Shown here: piece after piece, positions 33,453 to 40,384 of the stretch
Numbering within the stretch: position 1 is the stretch's first letter
Layout of the letters: each line of letters begins with the position of its first letter
Source: Clostridia bacterium
Lineage (GTDB): Bacteria > Bacillota > Clostridia > Oscillospirales > CAG-272
Assembly (NCBI GenBank): GCA_017623255.1
Contig: JAGAPL010000009.1
Span: 1 to 40,384 of the forward strand
Direction of reading: 5' to 3'
DNA: 40,384 bases
Position numbers and translations under genes: made by a program
The notes under the pieces: model-generated
What the model saw: the letters and a program-made list of their open reading frames with translations, nothing else
The model's database searches: none
Told to the model about the DNA's origin: nothing

Positions 33453-33486
33453 ACACCCGCCTAAAGATATATTTTTAGGCGGGTGT
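33453..33486 (+). terminator. Strong hairpin after ftsQ, no T run
   Basis: ACACCCGCCTAAA (33453-33465) and TTTAGGCGGGTGT (33474-33486) are perfect 13-bp arms. The downstream sequence is AAAATATTAC rather than T-rich, so intrinsic termination is uncertain and a stability role is possible. Confidence 0.6.
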
Positions 33487-33575
33487 AAAATATTACAAAA
33501 AAGTGCTCAAACCCCCGAAAAAATATGATTTTTTGCAAAAATATAAAATTTTTTAAAAAAGTTTTTCAAAACATC

Positions 33576-33604
33576 TTGCAAAATTGAAAGAAACAGTATA
33601 TTAT
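33576..33604 (+). promoter_or_regulatory. Promoter of ftsZ
   Basis: TTGCAA (33576-33581), 17 bases, TATTAT (33599-33604), about 77 bases before the start codon. Confidence 0.7.
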
Positions 33605-33638
33605 TAGTATGTATTTGTATGAAATGCGGTGAAAAAAC

Positions 33639-33660
33639 CGCGAAACATACGCGAAACATA
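33639..33660 (+). repeat. Tandem 11-bp repeat in the ftsZ leader
   Basis: CGCGAAACATA occurs twice without a gap (33639-33649 and 33650-33660), between the ftsZ promoter and its GGAGG. The preceding GCGG/CCGC can form a small hairpin. A regulatory role is possible but unproven. Confidence 0.6.
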
Positions 33661-33681
33661 TTATGACGGAGGATTTTAAAA

Positions 33682-34830
33682 ATGGCTTTTGAACTTGATG
33701 ATAACTTTGAAAGCGGCGTCAACATAAAAGTAATCGGTGTAGGCGGCGGCGGAAACAATGCTGTAAACCGTATGATTTCCAGCAATGTTCGCGGTGTAGA
33801 TTTCATCGCTATTAACACAGACAGACAGGCGCTGATTCATTCTGCAGCAACAAATAAAATTTCTATTGGTGAAAAGATCACAAAGGGCCACGGCGCAGGT
33901 AGCAACCCCGCAGTAGGTGAAAAGTCCGCTGAGGAGAGCATCGAAGAGATCAAGGAATCTCTCACAGGCGCTGATATGGTATTTATCACAACCGGTATGG
34001 GTGGCGGCACAGGTACAGGTGCAGCTCCCGTAGTAGCAAAGGTTGCAAAAGAAATGGGCATGCTCACAATCGGTATCGTAACAAAGCCCTTCGCATTTGA
34101 AGGTAAGAAGCGTCTCACTCAGGCAGAAGCAGGTATCGCTGCTCTCAGCCAGTACGTAGACTCTCTCGTTATCATCCCCAACGAGCGTCTCAAGCAGGTT
34201 TCTGATAAGCCTATCACAATGATCAACGCGTTCGAAATTGCTGACGACGTACTTAGCCACGGCGTTCAGAGCATTTCCGAACTTATCAACGTTCCCGGAT
34301 ATATCAACCTCGACTTTGCTGACGTAACAAGCGTTATGCAGGATGCAGGCTATGCTCACATGGGCGTTGGTTATGCAACAGGTAAGGAAAAGGCAGAATG
34401 CGCTGCAAAGGCTGCAATCTCCAGCCCCCTTCTTGAAACATCCATCTCCGGTGCTAAGGGTATTCTTGGTAACATTACAGCTTCCCCTGACATCAGCATG
34501 GATGAGATCGATATCGCTTGTACAATGATCGCAAACGAAGCTCACGAAGATGCAACAGTTATCTGGGGTGTAGCATTCGATCCCGAAATGGAAGATGCAA
34601 TGAAGGTAACAATCATTGCAACAGGCTTTGAAAACAATCACGAGAAGGTTGCTCCTATCGCATCCACTCCCATTGCAAGAAAATCTGCTCCCGTAGTTGA
34701 AGAAAAGCCTCAGATCGAGTCTGATGATATCACAGACGACGAGCTTGATGAGCTTCTCGGAATGCTTCAGAAGAAGGATAAGAAGGAAGATACAATCGCT
34801 CCTGCTCCCGGCTTCAAGCGCTACTTCTAA
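33682..34830 (+). CDS. ftsZ: Cell division GTPase FtsZ
   Basis: FtsZ assembles the Z ring as a tubulin-like GTPase. The 382-residue protein has the N-terminal [13 protein letters not shown] (18-30), NTDRQAL, the tubulin signature GGGTGTG (107-113), the T7 loop NLDFADV and a C-terminal variable linker leading to a conserved tail that ends [21 protein letters not shown] and a KKDKKED stretch make up the linker. Full length. It lies outside the main dcw transcript behind its own promoter, without ftsA before it. Codon bias suggests high expression. A strong terminator follows. Confidence 0.98.
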   Translation: MAFELDDNFESGVNIKVIGVGGGGNNAVNRMISSNVRGVDFIAINTDRQALIHSAATNKISIGEKITKGHGAGSNPAVGEKSAEESIEEIKESLTGADMVFITTGMGGGTGTGAAPVVAKVAKEMGMLTIGIVTKPFAFEGKKRLTQAEAGIAALSQYVDSLVIIPNERLKQVSDKPITMINAFEIADDVLSHGVQSISELINVPGYINLDFADVTSVMQDAGYAHMGVGYATGKEKAECAAKAAISSPLLETSISGAKGILGNITASPDISMDEIDIACTMIANEAHEDATVIWGVAFDPEMEDAMKVTIIATGFENNHEKVAPIASTPIARKSAPVVEEKPQIESDDITDDELDELLGMLQKKDKKEDTIAPAPGFKRYF

Positions 34831-34844
34831 TTAAAGAACATATT

Positions 34845-34872
34845 AAAACCGCCTCAAATGAGGCGGTTTTTT
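34845..34872 (+). terminator. Terminator of ftsZ
   Basis: AAAACCGCCTCA (34845-34856) and TGAGGCGGTTTT (34859-34870) form a stem followed by T residues. Confidence 0.95.
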
Positions 34873-34910
34873 GTTGCGGTAAACTTAAAATCACACGACA
34901 ATTGCTTGAT

Positions 34911-34942
34911 AAAAAAGCCTTTGGGTAATTCCAAAGGCTTTT
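34911..34942 (-). terminator. Terminator of the ThyX-like gene
   Basis: AAAAGCCTTTGG (34913-34924) and CCAAAGGCTTTT (34931-34942) with a 6-nt loop; on the minus strand it continues in T. It follows the stop of the ThyX-like gene by six bases. Confidence 0.88.
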
Positions 34943-34947
34943 GTGAT

Positions 34948-35568
34948 TTATTCCTTAACAAGAATCCATTCCTTTGCATAGGGAAGGGATTCGATCCAAT
35001 CGCAAAATACGTGCCACTCAGGGAGTTTGTGATTTCTTCTTGCATAGTACATATTTATGAGGTTTTCATAGTTCATTGTGCAAGTACGTGTCTGGTTATA
35101 TGAGGAAGGAAGAAGCTGAATAAGATCATCCCAATGAGCTCTTTCCTTTGTTTCAACAAACTCAACTCTTGTTTCTTCAAGCACGTTTATAACGTTGTCA
35201 AGACAAGCGAGAGCTTTTTCGCTCATTCTGTCGCAGGAGAAATCTTCGCGTGAGAAGGGCTTTGAGTGGATTTTGTGCATAGTGCTTGTAGAGTTTGCAA
35301 CTGTGCCAACCTTGTAAGTGTCATATTCTTTCCACCAATAGAGAGGAGCTGTGATGTCAACAGAAACAAAAACCATACGAAGAAATTTTCTATGATCGTT
35401 TCCTGCTATGGCAAGGCGGTGGCCAAGTCCCATATCAGCTTCTCCCAGAACAAAGTTGTTGTCCTCGTCAAAATAGCTGTCGCTTTTGTCCCAGCTGTTC
35501 AGTGGATTTCTTGCTCCGCGAATAGCGTTGTCTATGTTCATAACAGAAGTTTTTTGTAATTTAATCAT
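34948..35568 (-). CDS. Orphan protein with ThyX-like features
   Basis: I do not find a standard name for this 206-residue soluble protein. Parts of it resemble flavin-dependent thymidylate synthase ThyX: TAPLYWWKEYDTYKVGTVAN and the following STSTMHKI (residues 74-100) occupy the place of the family's W..RHR..S.NE.S.RY, and RTCTMNYENLINMYYARRNH (161-180) resembles the ThyX helix ending the fold. However, the RHRxxS flavin/dUMP motif is not intact, so it is likely a paralogue with another task, or a distant family. Own promoter (TTGACA/TAAAAT, 35596-35624), GAGGTAG ribosome site and terminator: a monocistronic gene divergent from the SpoIIQ-like gene. Fold assignment is inference. Confidence 0.6.
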   Translation of the reverse strand: MIKLQKTSVMNIDNAIRGARNPLNSWDKSDSYFDEDNNFVLGEADMGLGHRLAIAGNDHRKFLRMVFVSVDITAPLYWWKEYDTYKVGTVANSTSTMHKIHSKPFSREDFSCDRMSEKALACLDNVINVLEETRVEFVETKERAHWDDLIQLLPSSYNQTRTCTMNYENLINMYYARRNHKLPEWHVFCDWIESLPYAKEWILVKE

Positions 35569-35595
35569 AACTACCTCGTAAGTATAATTTTATTC

Positions 35596-35624
35596 ATTTT
35601 AACATTTTCATATTATATTGTCAA
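35596..35624 (-). promoter_or_regulatory. Promoter of the ThyX-like gene
   Basis: On the minus strand TTGACA (35624-35619), 17 bases, TAAAAT (35601-35596). Confidence 0.75.
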
Positions 35625-35628
35625 CGAT

Positions 35629-35657
35629 GAATATTTTTGTAATGCTCGGCAAAAATA
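35629..35657 (+). promoter_or_regulatory. Sigma-F-like promoter of the SpoIIQ-like gene
   Basis: GAATA (35629-35633), 14 bases, then GGCAAAAATA (35648-35657) match the forespore sigma-F pattern (GWATA, about 15 bases, GGNNANAHTR) well; no convincing sigma-A promoter was found. This fits a sporulation gene. Confidence 0.5.
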
Positions 35658-35692
35658 TAACAGAAAGCTAAACTTTGAAAGGAAAATGTCAA

Positions 35693-36424
35693 ATGAATAA
35701 CAGAGCAAAAAGAACAGGAAATTTATATGTTGCCCTTGTAGTTATGCTTATGGCAGTTGCGATCATAGCCGCAGTTGCAGGAGCAATGAGCCGTTCAAGA
35801 CAGGTTGCTGATAACAACATCGGCAAGAACACTGATACAACAGCTGTTGAGGATGCGGTGAAGAATAAGGAATCAGAGCCTGAAGCAGAGGATGTGTTTA
35901 AACCGTCAAAGGAAGATGAAACGAAAGCGGAAGAGGGAACAACTGCTGATAGCGAAACAGAAAAAACAGAAGCTGAACCCTTGCCTCAGTTTGTTAATCC
36001 AACAAGCGGAGCGCTTATCAAAGAATATAGCATTGAGGTGCCCGTTTTTTCTGTGACAATGGAGGACTACAGAACACATAACGGTATTGATATTTATGTG
36101 CAGAACGGAGAGCGTATTCTTGCGGCTGCAGGCGGAACTGTTAAAGAAATCTGGGAAGATCCCATGATGGGAACTTGTATGAGCATTTCCCATTCAGGCG
36201 GAGCGGAAACTATCTATAAAAACCTTTCTCCTGAAATTCCCGAAGGTATATCAGTTGGCGCTCAGGTGTCAGAGGGATCGTTCATTGCGGTTGGCGGTGA
36301 AAGCGCGCTGGCTGAAATATCTGAAGAACCTCATCTTCATTTTGAAATGAAAGTAAACGGAGAATTCGTAAACCCTTGCGATTATATTAATTTTGAAAAT
36401 AGCGAAGAAGTATTTGAAGGGTAA
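35693..36424 (+). CDS. spoIIQ: SpoIIQ-like M23 (LytM) protein
   Basis: The 243-residue protein has a short cytoplasmic N-terminus, one transmembrane helix (about 11-31), an acidic Glu/Thr/Lys-rich linker (about 40-100) and a LytM/M23 domain (about 100-235). Zinc ligands are intact: His129 and Asp133 in THNGID, and His214/His216 in HLHFEM. SpoIIQ is the forespore half of the channel that joins forespore and mother cell, with SpoIIIAH as its partner; clostridial SpoIIQ keeps an intact zinc site, unlike that of Bacillus. The sigma-F-like promoter supports the identity. A general wall endopeptidase remains possible. Start ATG 35693 follows AAAGGA at nine bases. Confidence 0.7.
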   Translation: MNNRAKRTGNLYVALVVMLMAVAIIAAVAGAMSRSRQVADNNIGKNTDTTAVEDAVKNKESEPEAEDVFKPSKEDETKAEEGTTADSETEKTEAEPLPQFVNPTSGALIKEYSIEVPVFSVTMEDYRTHNGIDIYVQNGERILAAAGGTVKEIWEDPMMGTCMSISHSGGAETIYKNLSPEIPEGISVGAQVSEGSFIAVGGESALAEISEEPHLHFEMKVNGEFVNPCDYINFENSEEVFEG

Positions 36425-36426
36425 TT

Positions 36427-36475
36427 AGCTGTCTCCTTGAGGAGAAGGTGGATACGAAGCAGCTGGATGAGGTAT
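36427..36475. repeat. Palindromic intergenic element fragment
   Basis: TCTCCT/AGGAGA (near 36432-36445) with the following GGTGGATACGAAGCAGCTGG and GATGAGGT resembles palindromic elements common between genes of gut Firmicutes, as I recall them. A degenerate relative may lie at 12475-12530. No copy number can be seen here. Confidence 0.4.
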
Positions 36476-36512
36476 TATTAACTTTTGTCCGAAAATAGTC
36501 TGTTGTAACTGC

Positions 36513-36547
36513 AAAAAATCTTGCATACTTGGTATGCAAGATTTTTT
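36513..36547. terminator. Bidirectional terminator, SpoIIQ-like and ECF genes
   Basis: AAAAAATCTTGCATAC (36513-36528) and GTATGCAAGATTTTTT (36532-36547) form a long perfect stem with flanking A/T runs. It serves the convergent genes. Confidence 0.92.
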
Positions 36548-36552
36548 CATTA

Positions 36553-37101
36553 TTATAATATTTTTTTGCTGAGTCGTCGCAGCAGCTTTGAAAGGGGGAT
36601 GATAAACAGACCCATACAAAAGTTGCTCACCGCGTGAATAAGGTCAAAAGAAAATCCTGAGATTATCCAGGTGATAGTTTGCTCTAAATTGAAGTTATAG
36701 AGCAGCGCCTGAACGGGAGCGTATAGCGTGCCGAAAATGATGCCGTGAAAGCAACATACTGCAGGATAAACCACGGAAGCAACTGCAACAGGCATATTCT
36801 TCGGCAGCAGCATGGTAATGCCCCAAAGAAGTGCCCATATGTATAGGTAAGGAATCCACCAGGTGTTGAATCCGGCGTACAGCCCATTTAAAAAAACATA
36901 GATATATATGGGTATTAGAGCTTTCTTTCGGTAAACAATAGTAAAAACCATTGTAAGCATCCCCAGCATATGAATGTTGGGAGCTGCTTCCATAATGATT
37001 TTTGAGCAGAACATCAAAGTTCCCAGCATTGCAAAAATGCAAAGCTCGAGTGCGGAAAGACGTCCTTTGTATCTTTGTTTACTTTGTGCGGGTGAGTTCA
37101 T
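36553..37101 (-). CDS. ECF transporter S component-like protein
   Basis: The 182-residue protein is mostly hydrophobic with about five to six helices after a basic N-terminus (SKQRYKGRLSALELCIF), the shape of an energy-coupling factor substrate-binding (S) component. GLYAGFNTWWIPYLYIWALLWG and SFDLIHAVSNFCMG are its main polar-flanked segments. The ATG at 37101 overlaps the lipoprotein stop (37079) by 23 bases, so the two are translationally coupled. They share a cobalamin riboswitch upstream, so the natural ligand is cobalamin or a precursor. The EcfA and EcfT partners are not in the window, as usual for a group II S component. Weak sequence signature; context is the main support. Confidence 0.7.
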   Translation of the reverse strand: MNSPAQSKQRYKGRLSALELCIFAMLGTLMFCSKIIMEAAPNIHMLGMLTMVFTIVYRKKALIPIYIYVFLNGLYAGFNTWWIPYLYIWALLWGITMLLPKNMPVAVASVVYPAVCCFHGIIFGTLYAPVQALLYNFNLEQTITWIISGFSFDLIHAVSNFCMGLFIIPLSKLLRRLSKKIL

Positions 37102-37549
37102 AATGCTCGCCGTCGGCAATATTAGTTGAGTCAGCGCCTGTCATAAGATATTCGCCGTCTTTGGTAAGTCCCCAATATGTCTGGTCAACGTCGTAGTCAG
37201 CAAGAATGCCGTTGACTTTTTTGATGTAAAGACCGAACTGGCCTTCTTCTCCTTCAACCAGAGAGTGTGCAAGCAGTGCGTCTCCCAGAGTTTCAGCATC
37301 TGTTTTAATCGTGAAGGTAACAGATCTTTCTTCTGCTATAACTTCAACTTTGATTGTTTTTGAGCCTTCGCCGAAATCCTTGTCTTCAGTGTATGTGGCG
37401 TCAGCCCATAAACCTAAGTCTTCGGTAGTGTTTTCTGTTTTTGACTCAGTGGGATCTGTGTCGTTAGGTGTTTCAGTGTTTGCATTGCAAGCGCAAAGAC
37501 TGAAGATCATCAGCGCGCACAAAAGCAGCGCAAGGAGTTTTGTTTTCAT
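37079..37549 (-). CDS. DUF4430-type lipoprotein, probable corrinoid binder
   Basis: The 156-residue protein starts with a type II signal peptide (MKTKLLALLLCALMIFSLCAC, lipid-attachment Cys21), a Thr/Asn/Glu-rich linker (22-45) and a beta-rich domain ending in KKVNGILADYDVDQTYWGL and YLMTGADSTNIADGEHYELT, the pattern I know from DUF4430 (related to the beta domain of transcobalamin/intrinsic factor). It lies behind a cobalamin riboswitch and is coupled to an ECF S component, so it likely captures corrinoid at the surface and hands it over. AGAGG precedes the ATG by about 10 bases. A frame start upstream at 37642 is not used, since it would bury the signal peptide. Confidence 0.78.
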   Translation of the reverse strand: MKTKLLALLLCALMIFSLCACNANTETPNDTDPTESKTENTTEDLGLWADATYTEDKDFGEGSKTIKVEVIAEERSVTFTIKTDAETLGDALLAHSLVEGEEGQFGLYIKKVNGILADYDVDQTYWGLTKDGEYLMTGADSTNIADGEHYELTRTK

Positions 37550-37599
37550 TTCTAAAAAACCTCTTTTCGTATAAAATGATTTGCACGAAAAGCATAAAG

Positions 37600-37626
37600 C
37601 AAAAAACGCCTTCCAAAAGGAAAGCG
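37600..37626 (-). terminator. Expression-platform terminator of the riboswitch
   Basis: On the minus strand CGCTTTCC (37626-37619) pairs with GGAAGGCG (37614-37607) with one G-T pair and a TTTT loop, followed by TTTTTT. It lies between the aptamer and the lipoprotein gene and should form when ligand is bound, stopping transcription. Confidence 0.8.
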
Positions 37627-37708
37627 AAAACAGCGGGAGCATAAGCTGATCCCGTTTTGGTTGTTAAACCGATTCCGCCTTTTCCTTCATTTGCCCAAGG
37701 AGTTGATG

Positions 37709-37838
37709 CAGTTCACAGAACGATAAGCATTCCGGCTATAACGGTAATGGCTGTTGTCGCGGAATTTCACCGCAGTTTCCTTATCCCCGATCGCTTGCAC
37801 TCAAAGCGACCGATTGGAGAGAAATCTCCCCCGAACTG
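37709..37838 (-). ncRNA. Cobalamin riboswitch aptamer
   Basis: On the minus strand the conserved core is present: GGATAAGGAAACTGCGGTGAAATTCCGC in 37785-37757 with the GGAA and GGTGAAATTCC elements, then the PSEUDO-CCACTG region as CAGCCATTACCGTTA, then TAGCCGGAATGCTTATCG (37741-37722), corresponding to the B12-box. CAGTTC (37838-37833) and GAACTG (37714-37709) can close the P1 stem. With cobalamin bound, the terminator at 37600-37626 should form, so the DUF4430 and ECF genes are made when corrinoid is scarce. Subclass (adenosyl versus aquo) was not resolved. Confidence 0.85.
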
Positions 37839-37861
37839 TGTTATTCTTTTTGTACCTGAAT

Positions 37862-37890
37862 ATTATATCACGGAGGCAATTGTTTTTCAA
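37862..37890 (-). promoter_or_regulatory. Promoter of the riboswitch transcript
   Basis: On the minus strand TTGAAA (37890-37885), 17 bases, TATAAT (37867-37862). It starts the transcript just before the aptamer. Confidence 0.75.
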
Positions 37891-38009
37891 TAGTTTTGTT
37901 ATATATGCAATTTATACAGAAAAAGATAGCAAAAGTGAGAAAAAACTGATTTTTTTGGCACTCTGCTTCTGATTTAATAAAAAGTTCACATAAAATATCA
38001 AGATTGTTA

Positions 38010-38038
38010 TTGACTTTTGGGGTTTTGAGTGGTAAATT
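38010..38038 (+). promoter_or_regulatory. Promoter of hrcA-grpE-dnaK
   Basis: TTGACT (38010-38015), 17 bases, TAAATT (38033-38038), directly before the CIRCE element. The preceding stretch 37891-38009 holds no gene. Confidence 0.7.
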
Positions 38039-38049
38039 TATAACAACAT

Positions 38050-38076
38050 TTAGCACTCAATAAACTCAAGTGCTAA
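38050..38076 (+). promoter_or_regulatory. CIRCE heat-shock operator
   Basis: TTAGCACTC (38050-38058), nine bases, AAGTGCTAA (38068-38076). The consensus right arm is GAGTGCTAA, so there is one mismatch. HrcA dimers bind it and repress the operon; heat titrates GroE and relieves repression. Confidence 0.93.
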
Positions 38077-38101
38077 AAATCTGAAAGGAATGGTCTGAAA
38101 C

Positions 38102-39181
38102 ATGAAGTTGATGGACGGAAGTCTCAGCGAAAGAAAAAAACTGATCCTGAAAGCCATCGTAGATGCTCATGTAGAAAACGGTGAGCCGGTGGGAAGTAAA
38201 GTCCTCACTCAAAGCGGAATCGTCACTTGCTCGTCAGCCACAATCAGAAATGAAATGGCAGAGCTTGAAGCAATGGGCTTTCTTGAACAGCCGCATACCT
38301 CGGCAGGCAGAATTCCCAGCGAAGCAGGGTACCGTTTTTACGTAGACTCCTTAGTTGAACGATATAGGGTCACCTCAAGTGAGGTTGAAAACCTGCGTGA
38401 AGCACTCAGAGTAAAGCAGGCGCAGCTTGACAGCATTCTTGACAGCGCCATGCGCCTTGCGGCGAAAATGACAAACTACACGGCGCTTGCAGTTCGTCCG
38501 AGAATTTCTTCAATGACGGTGAAGAAATACGAGCTTATCCAGATAGACGCCAGACAGCTTGTACTTGTTATGGTAACAGCGGGCGGTGCAGTGAGAACTC
38601 AGAATCTTGTTTGCGAAGCTCCCGTAACCGATGAAGCTGTAAGAAAGCTTGCAGCGCTCCTCAATATGAGGTTGACAGGTATAACAGGAGATCAGATATC
38701 TCTGCCCATTATGATGGAAATGGAAAGTGTTATGGGAGAGTATGCATTTCTGGTTTCTCCCGTTGTCAAATGCATCTGCCAAACAATAAGCACGGCATCG
38801 GGCGGAGAATTAAAGGTTGAGGGAATGAATAAGCTTCTTGCCTATCCAGAATTCTATGATATAGGAAAGCTCCGCGATATGCTTGCTATGTTTGAGCGCA
38901 AGGATGAACTGGTAGGTCTCATTTCAGGCGAAACTGCTCCCATGATGCCCTCAGGTGAGTCTGAAAACGGCGTTCAGGTGTATATAGGCAGCGAAAACCC
39001 CGTTATAATAATGGATAGCTCTTCGCTGGTATTTAAACCTGTAAAACAAGGGGACAAAACGGTTGGCGCTCTTGGAATCATCGGTCCCACAAGAATGAAT
39101 TATAAAAAAGTCATTTCTATGATAGACGGCATTGCTGAAAGCGTAAGCGACATTCTCAGCGAGTCGGACAACAGAGAATAA
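38102..39181 (+). CDS. hrcA: Heat-inducible repressor HrcA
   Basis: HrcA represses the class I heat-shock operons by binding CIRCE. The 359-residue protein has the N-terminal winged helix (LSERKKLILKAIVDAHVENGEPVGSKVLTQ, then SSATIRNEMAELEAMGFLEQPHTSAGRIPSEAGYRFYVD, within 1-85), a GAF-like central domain and a C-terminal region ending GIIGPTRMNYKKVISMIDG, all typical. The CIRCE is 25 bases upstream. The ATG at 38102 has AAAGGA at 12 bases; an ATG at 38111 is an alternative. Operon continues to grpE. Confidence 0.96.
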   Translation: MKLMDGSLSERKKLILKAIVDAHVENGEPVGSKVLTQSGIVTCSSATIRNEMAELEAMGFLEQPHTSAGRIPSEAGYRFYVDSLVERYRVTSSEVENLREALRVKQAQLDSILDSAMRLAAKMTNYTALAVRPRISSMTVKKYELIQIDARQLVLVMVTAGGAVRTQNLVCEAPVTDEAVRKLAALLNMRLTGITGDQISLPIMMEMESVMGEYAFLVSPVVKCICQTISTASGGELKVEGMNKLLAYPEFYDIGKLRDMLAMFERKDELVGLISGETAPMMPSGESENGVQVYIGSENPVIIMDSSSLVFKPVKQGDKTVGALGIIGPTRMNYKKVISMIDGIAESVSDILSESDNRE

Positions 39182-39197
39182 AGAAACGGAGGCAGAG

Positions 39198-39773
39198 ATG
39201 GAAAATAAAGAAAACATCGCTGAAGAAGTAGTGGAAGAGGTTGCTGCAGAAGAAACTGCTGCGGAAGAACCTAAAGAAACAAAAAAGGATAAAAAAGCAG
39301 AAAATAAGAAGCATAAGGCAGAAATCGAGGCTCTGAAGGCTGAAGTTGAAGCTGAAAAAGCTAAAACAAAGGAAGCCGAAGATAAATATCTTCGTTGCGC
39401 AGCCGAATATGATAATTTCCGCCGCCGCAGTCAGAAGGAGCGCGAGGGGATTTATTCCGAAGCTAAGGCTGACGCGATCAAGGAGCTTCTTCCTATGATA
39501 GACAATCTTCAGAGAGCAACAGGTTATACTGATGCTGATAAGGTTGCAGAGGGCGTTTCAATGATCCTTGGCACATTGCCCGATGTTCTTTCTAAAATGG
39601 GCATTGAAGCTTATGGCGAGCCGTGCGAACAGTTTGACCCCAATATCCATAATGCTATTATGCACGAAGAAAATTCCGAAAAGGGAGAAAATGAGATCGT
39701 TGCAGTATATCAGCGGGGATATCGTTTGGGAGATAAAATCATCCGTTACGCAATGGTAACGGTTGCAAATTAA
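39198..39773 (+). CDS. grpE: DnaK nucleotide-exchange factor GrpE
   Basis: GrpE releases ADP from DnaK. The 191-residue protein has an N-terminal acidic and lysine-rich segment and long coiled coil (about 1-90, repeated AEEPKETKKDKKAENK-like and EIEALKAEVEAEKAKTKEAE), then the GrpE head with YDNFRRRSQKE, LLPMIDNLQRA, FDPNIHNAIMHEE and the C-terminal YQRGYRLGDKIIRYAMVTVAN. All are family hallmarks. GGAGGCAG is close upstream, and hrcA ends 16 bases before. Complete. Confidence 0.96.
   Translation: MENKENIAEEVVEEVAAEETAAEEPKETKKDKKAENKKHKAEIEALKAEVEAEKAKTKEAEDKYLRCAAEYDNFRRRSQKEREGIYSEAKADAIKELLPMIDNLQRATGYTDADKVAEGVSMILGTLPDVLSKMGIEAYGEPCEQFDPNIHNAIMHEENSEKGENEIVAVYQRGYRLGDKIIRYAMVTVAN

Positions 39774-40384
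<611 letters not shown>

Overview
The window looks like chromosomal DNA of a Gram-positive, probably spore-forming, anaerobic member of the Clostridia (gut Oscillospirales-like). The reasons are Shine-Dalgarno sites of the AAGGAGG type before nearly every gene, sigma-A promoters with 17-18 bp spacers, a T-box leader, a CIRCE element, a DNPR-type (meso-diaminopimelate) MurE, a PASTA-tailed penicillin-binding protein, and a SpoIIQ-like gene behind a sigma-F-like promoter. The genus cannot be fixed from the sequence alone.

Layout. 1-590: 5' leader of a minus-strand gene that lies outside the window, with promoter, 10-codon ORF and terminator, followed by the promoters of a marR gene. 590-2091: marR regulator and a threonine-aldolase-like enzyme. 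2170-6246: a sugar or polyol module with an AraC regulator, a TIM-barrel isomerase and two Gfo/Idh/MocA dehydrogenases. 6384-12266: a TlpA-like thioredoxin, a membrane-anchored XRE regulator, an exported PIG-L deacetylase and a lipoteichoic-acid-synthase-type enzyme. 12267-14420: an AT-rich stretch with two unrecognised secreted or membrane proteins, one apparently starting at ATT. 14468-18295: minus-strand housekeeping genes (small membrane protein, coaD, rsmD, uvrC, HPr).

18511-22022: promoter, T-box with an ATC (Ile) specifier, and ileS. 22333-34830: a division and cell-wall (dcw) cluster in the order mraZ, rsmH, ftsL-like, PBP (ftsI/spoVD), murE, mraY, ftsW, murG, ftsQ, ftsZ. It lacks murF, murD, murC and ftsA, and ftsZ has its own promoter. 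34948-36424: a divergent pair, a ThyX-fold-like orphan and a SpoIIQ-like M23 protein. 36553-37890: a minus-strand cobalamin riboswitch controlling a DUF4430 lipoprotein and an ECF-type S component. 38010-40384: CIRCE-hrcA-grpE-dnaK, with dnaK cut by the window end.

The most interesting items are the riboswitch-controlled DUF4430/ECF pair (a probable corrinoid uptake module), the leader with a mini-ORF that overlaps its terminator at the left edge, the FtsL-like protein with a long cytoplasmic extension carrying a repeated E-x-T-x-x-F-x-R-A motif, the ThyX-like orphan, and the extracytoplasmic PIG-L enzyme next to an LtaS homologue. No CRISPR array, transposase, phage module, tRNA or rRNA gene was seen. 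Most of the window is ordinary core chromosome.
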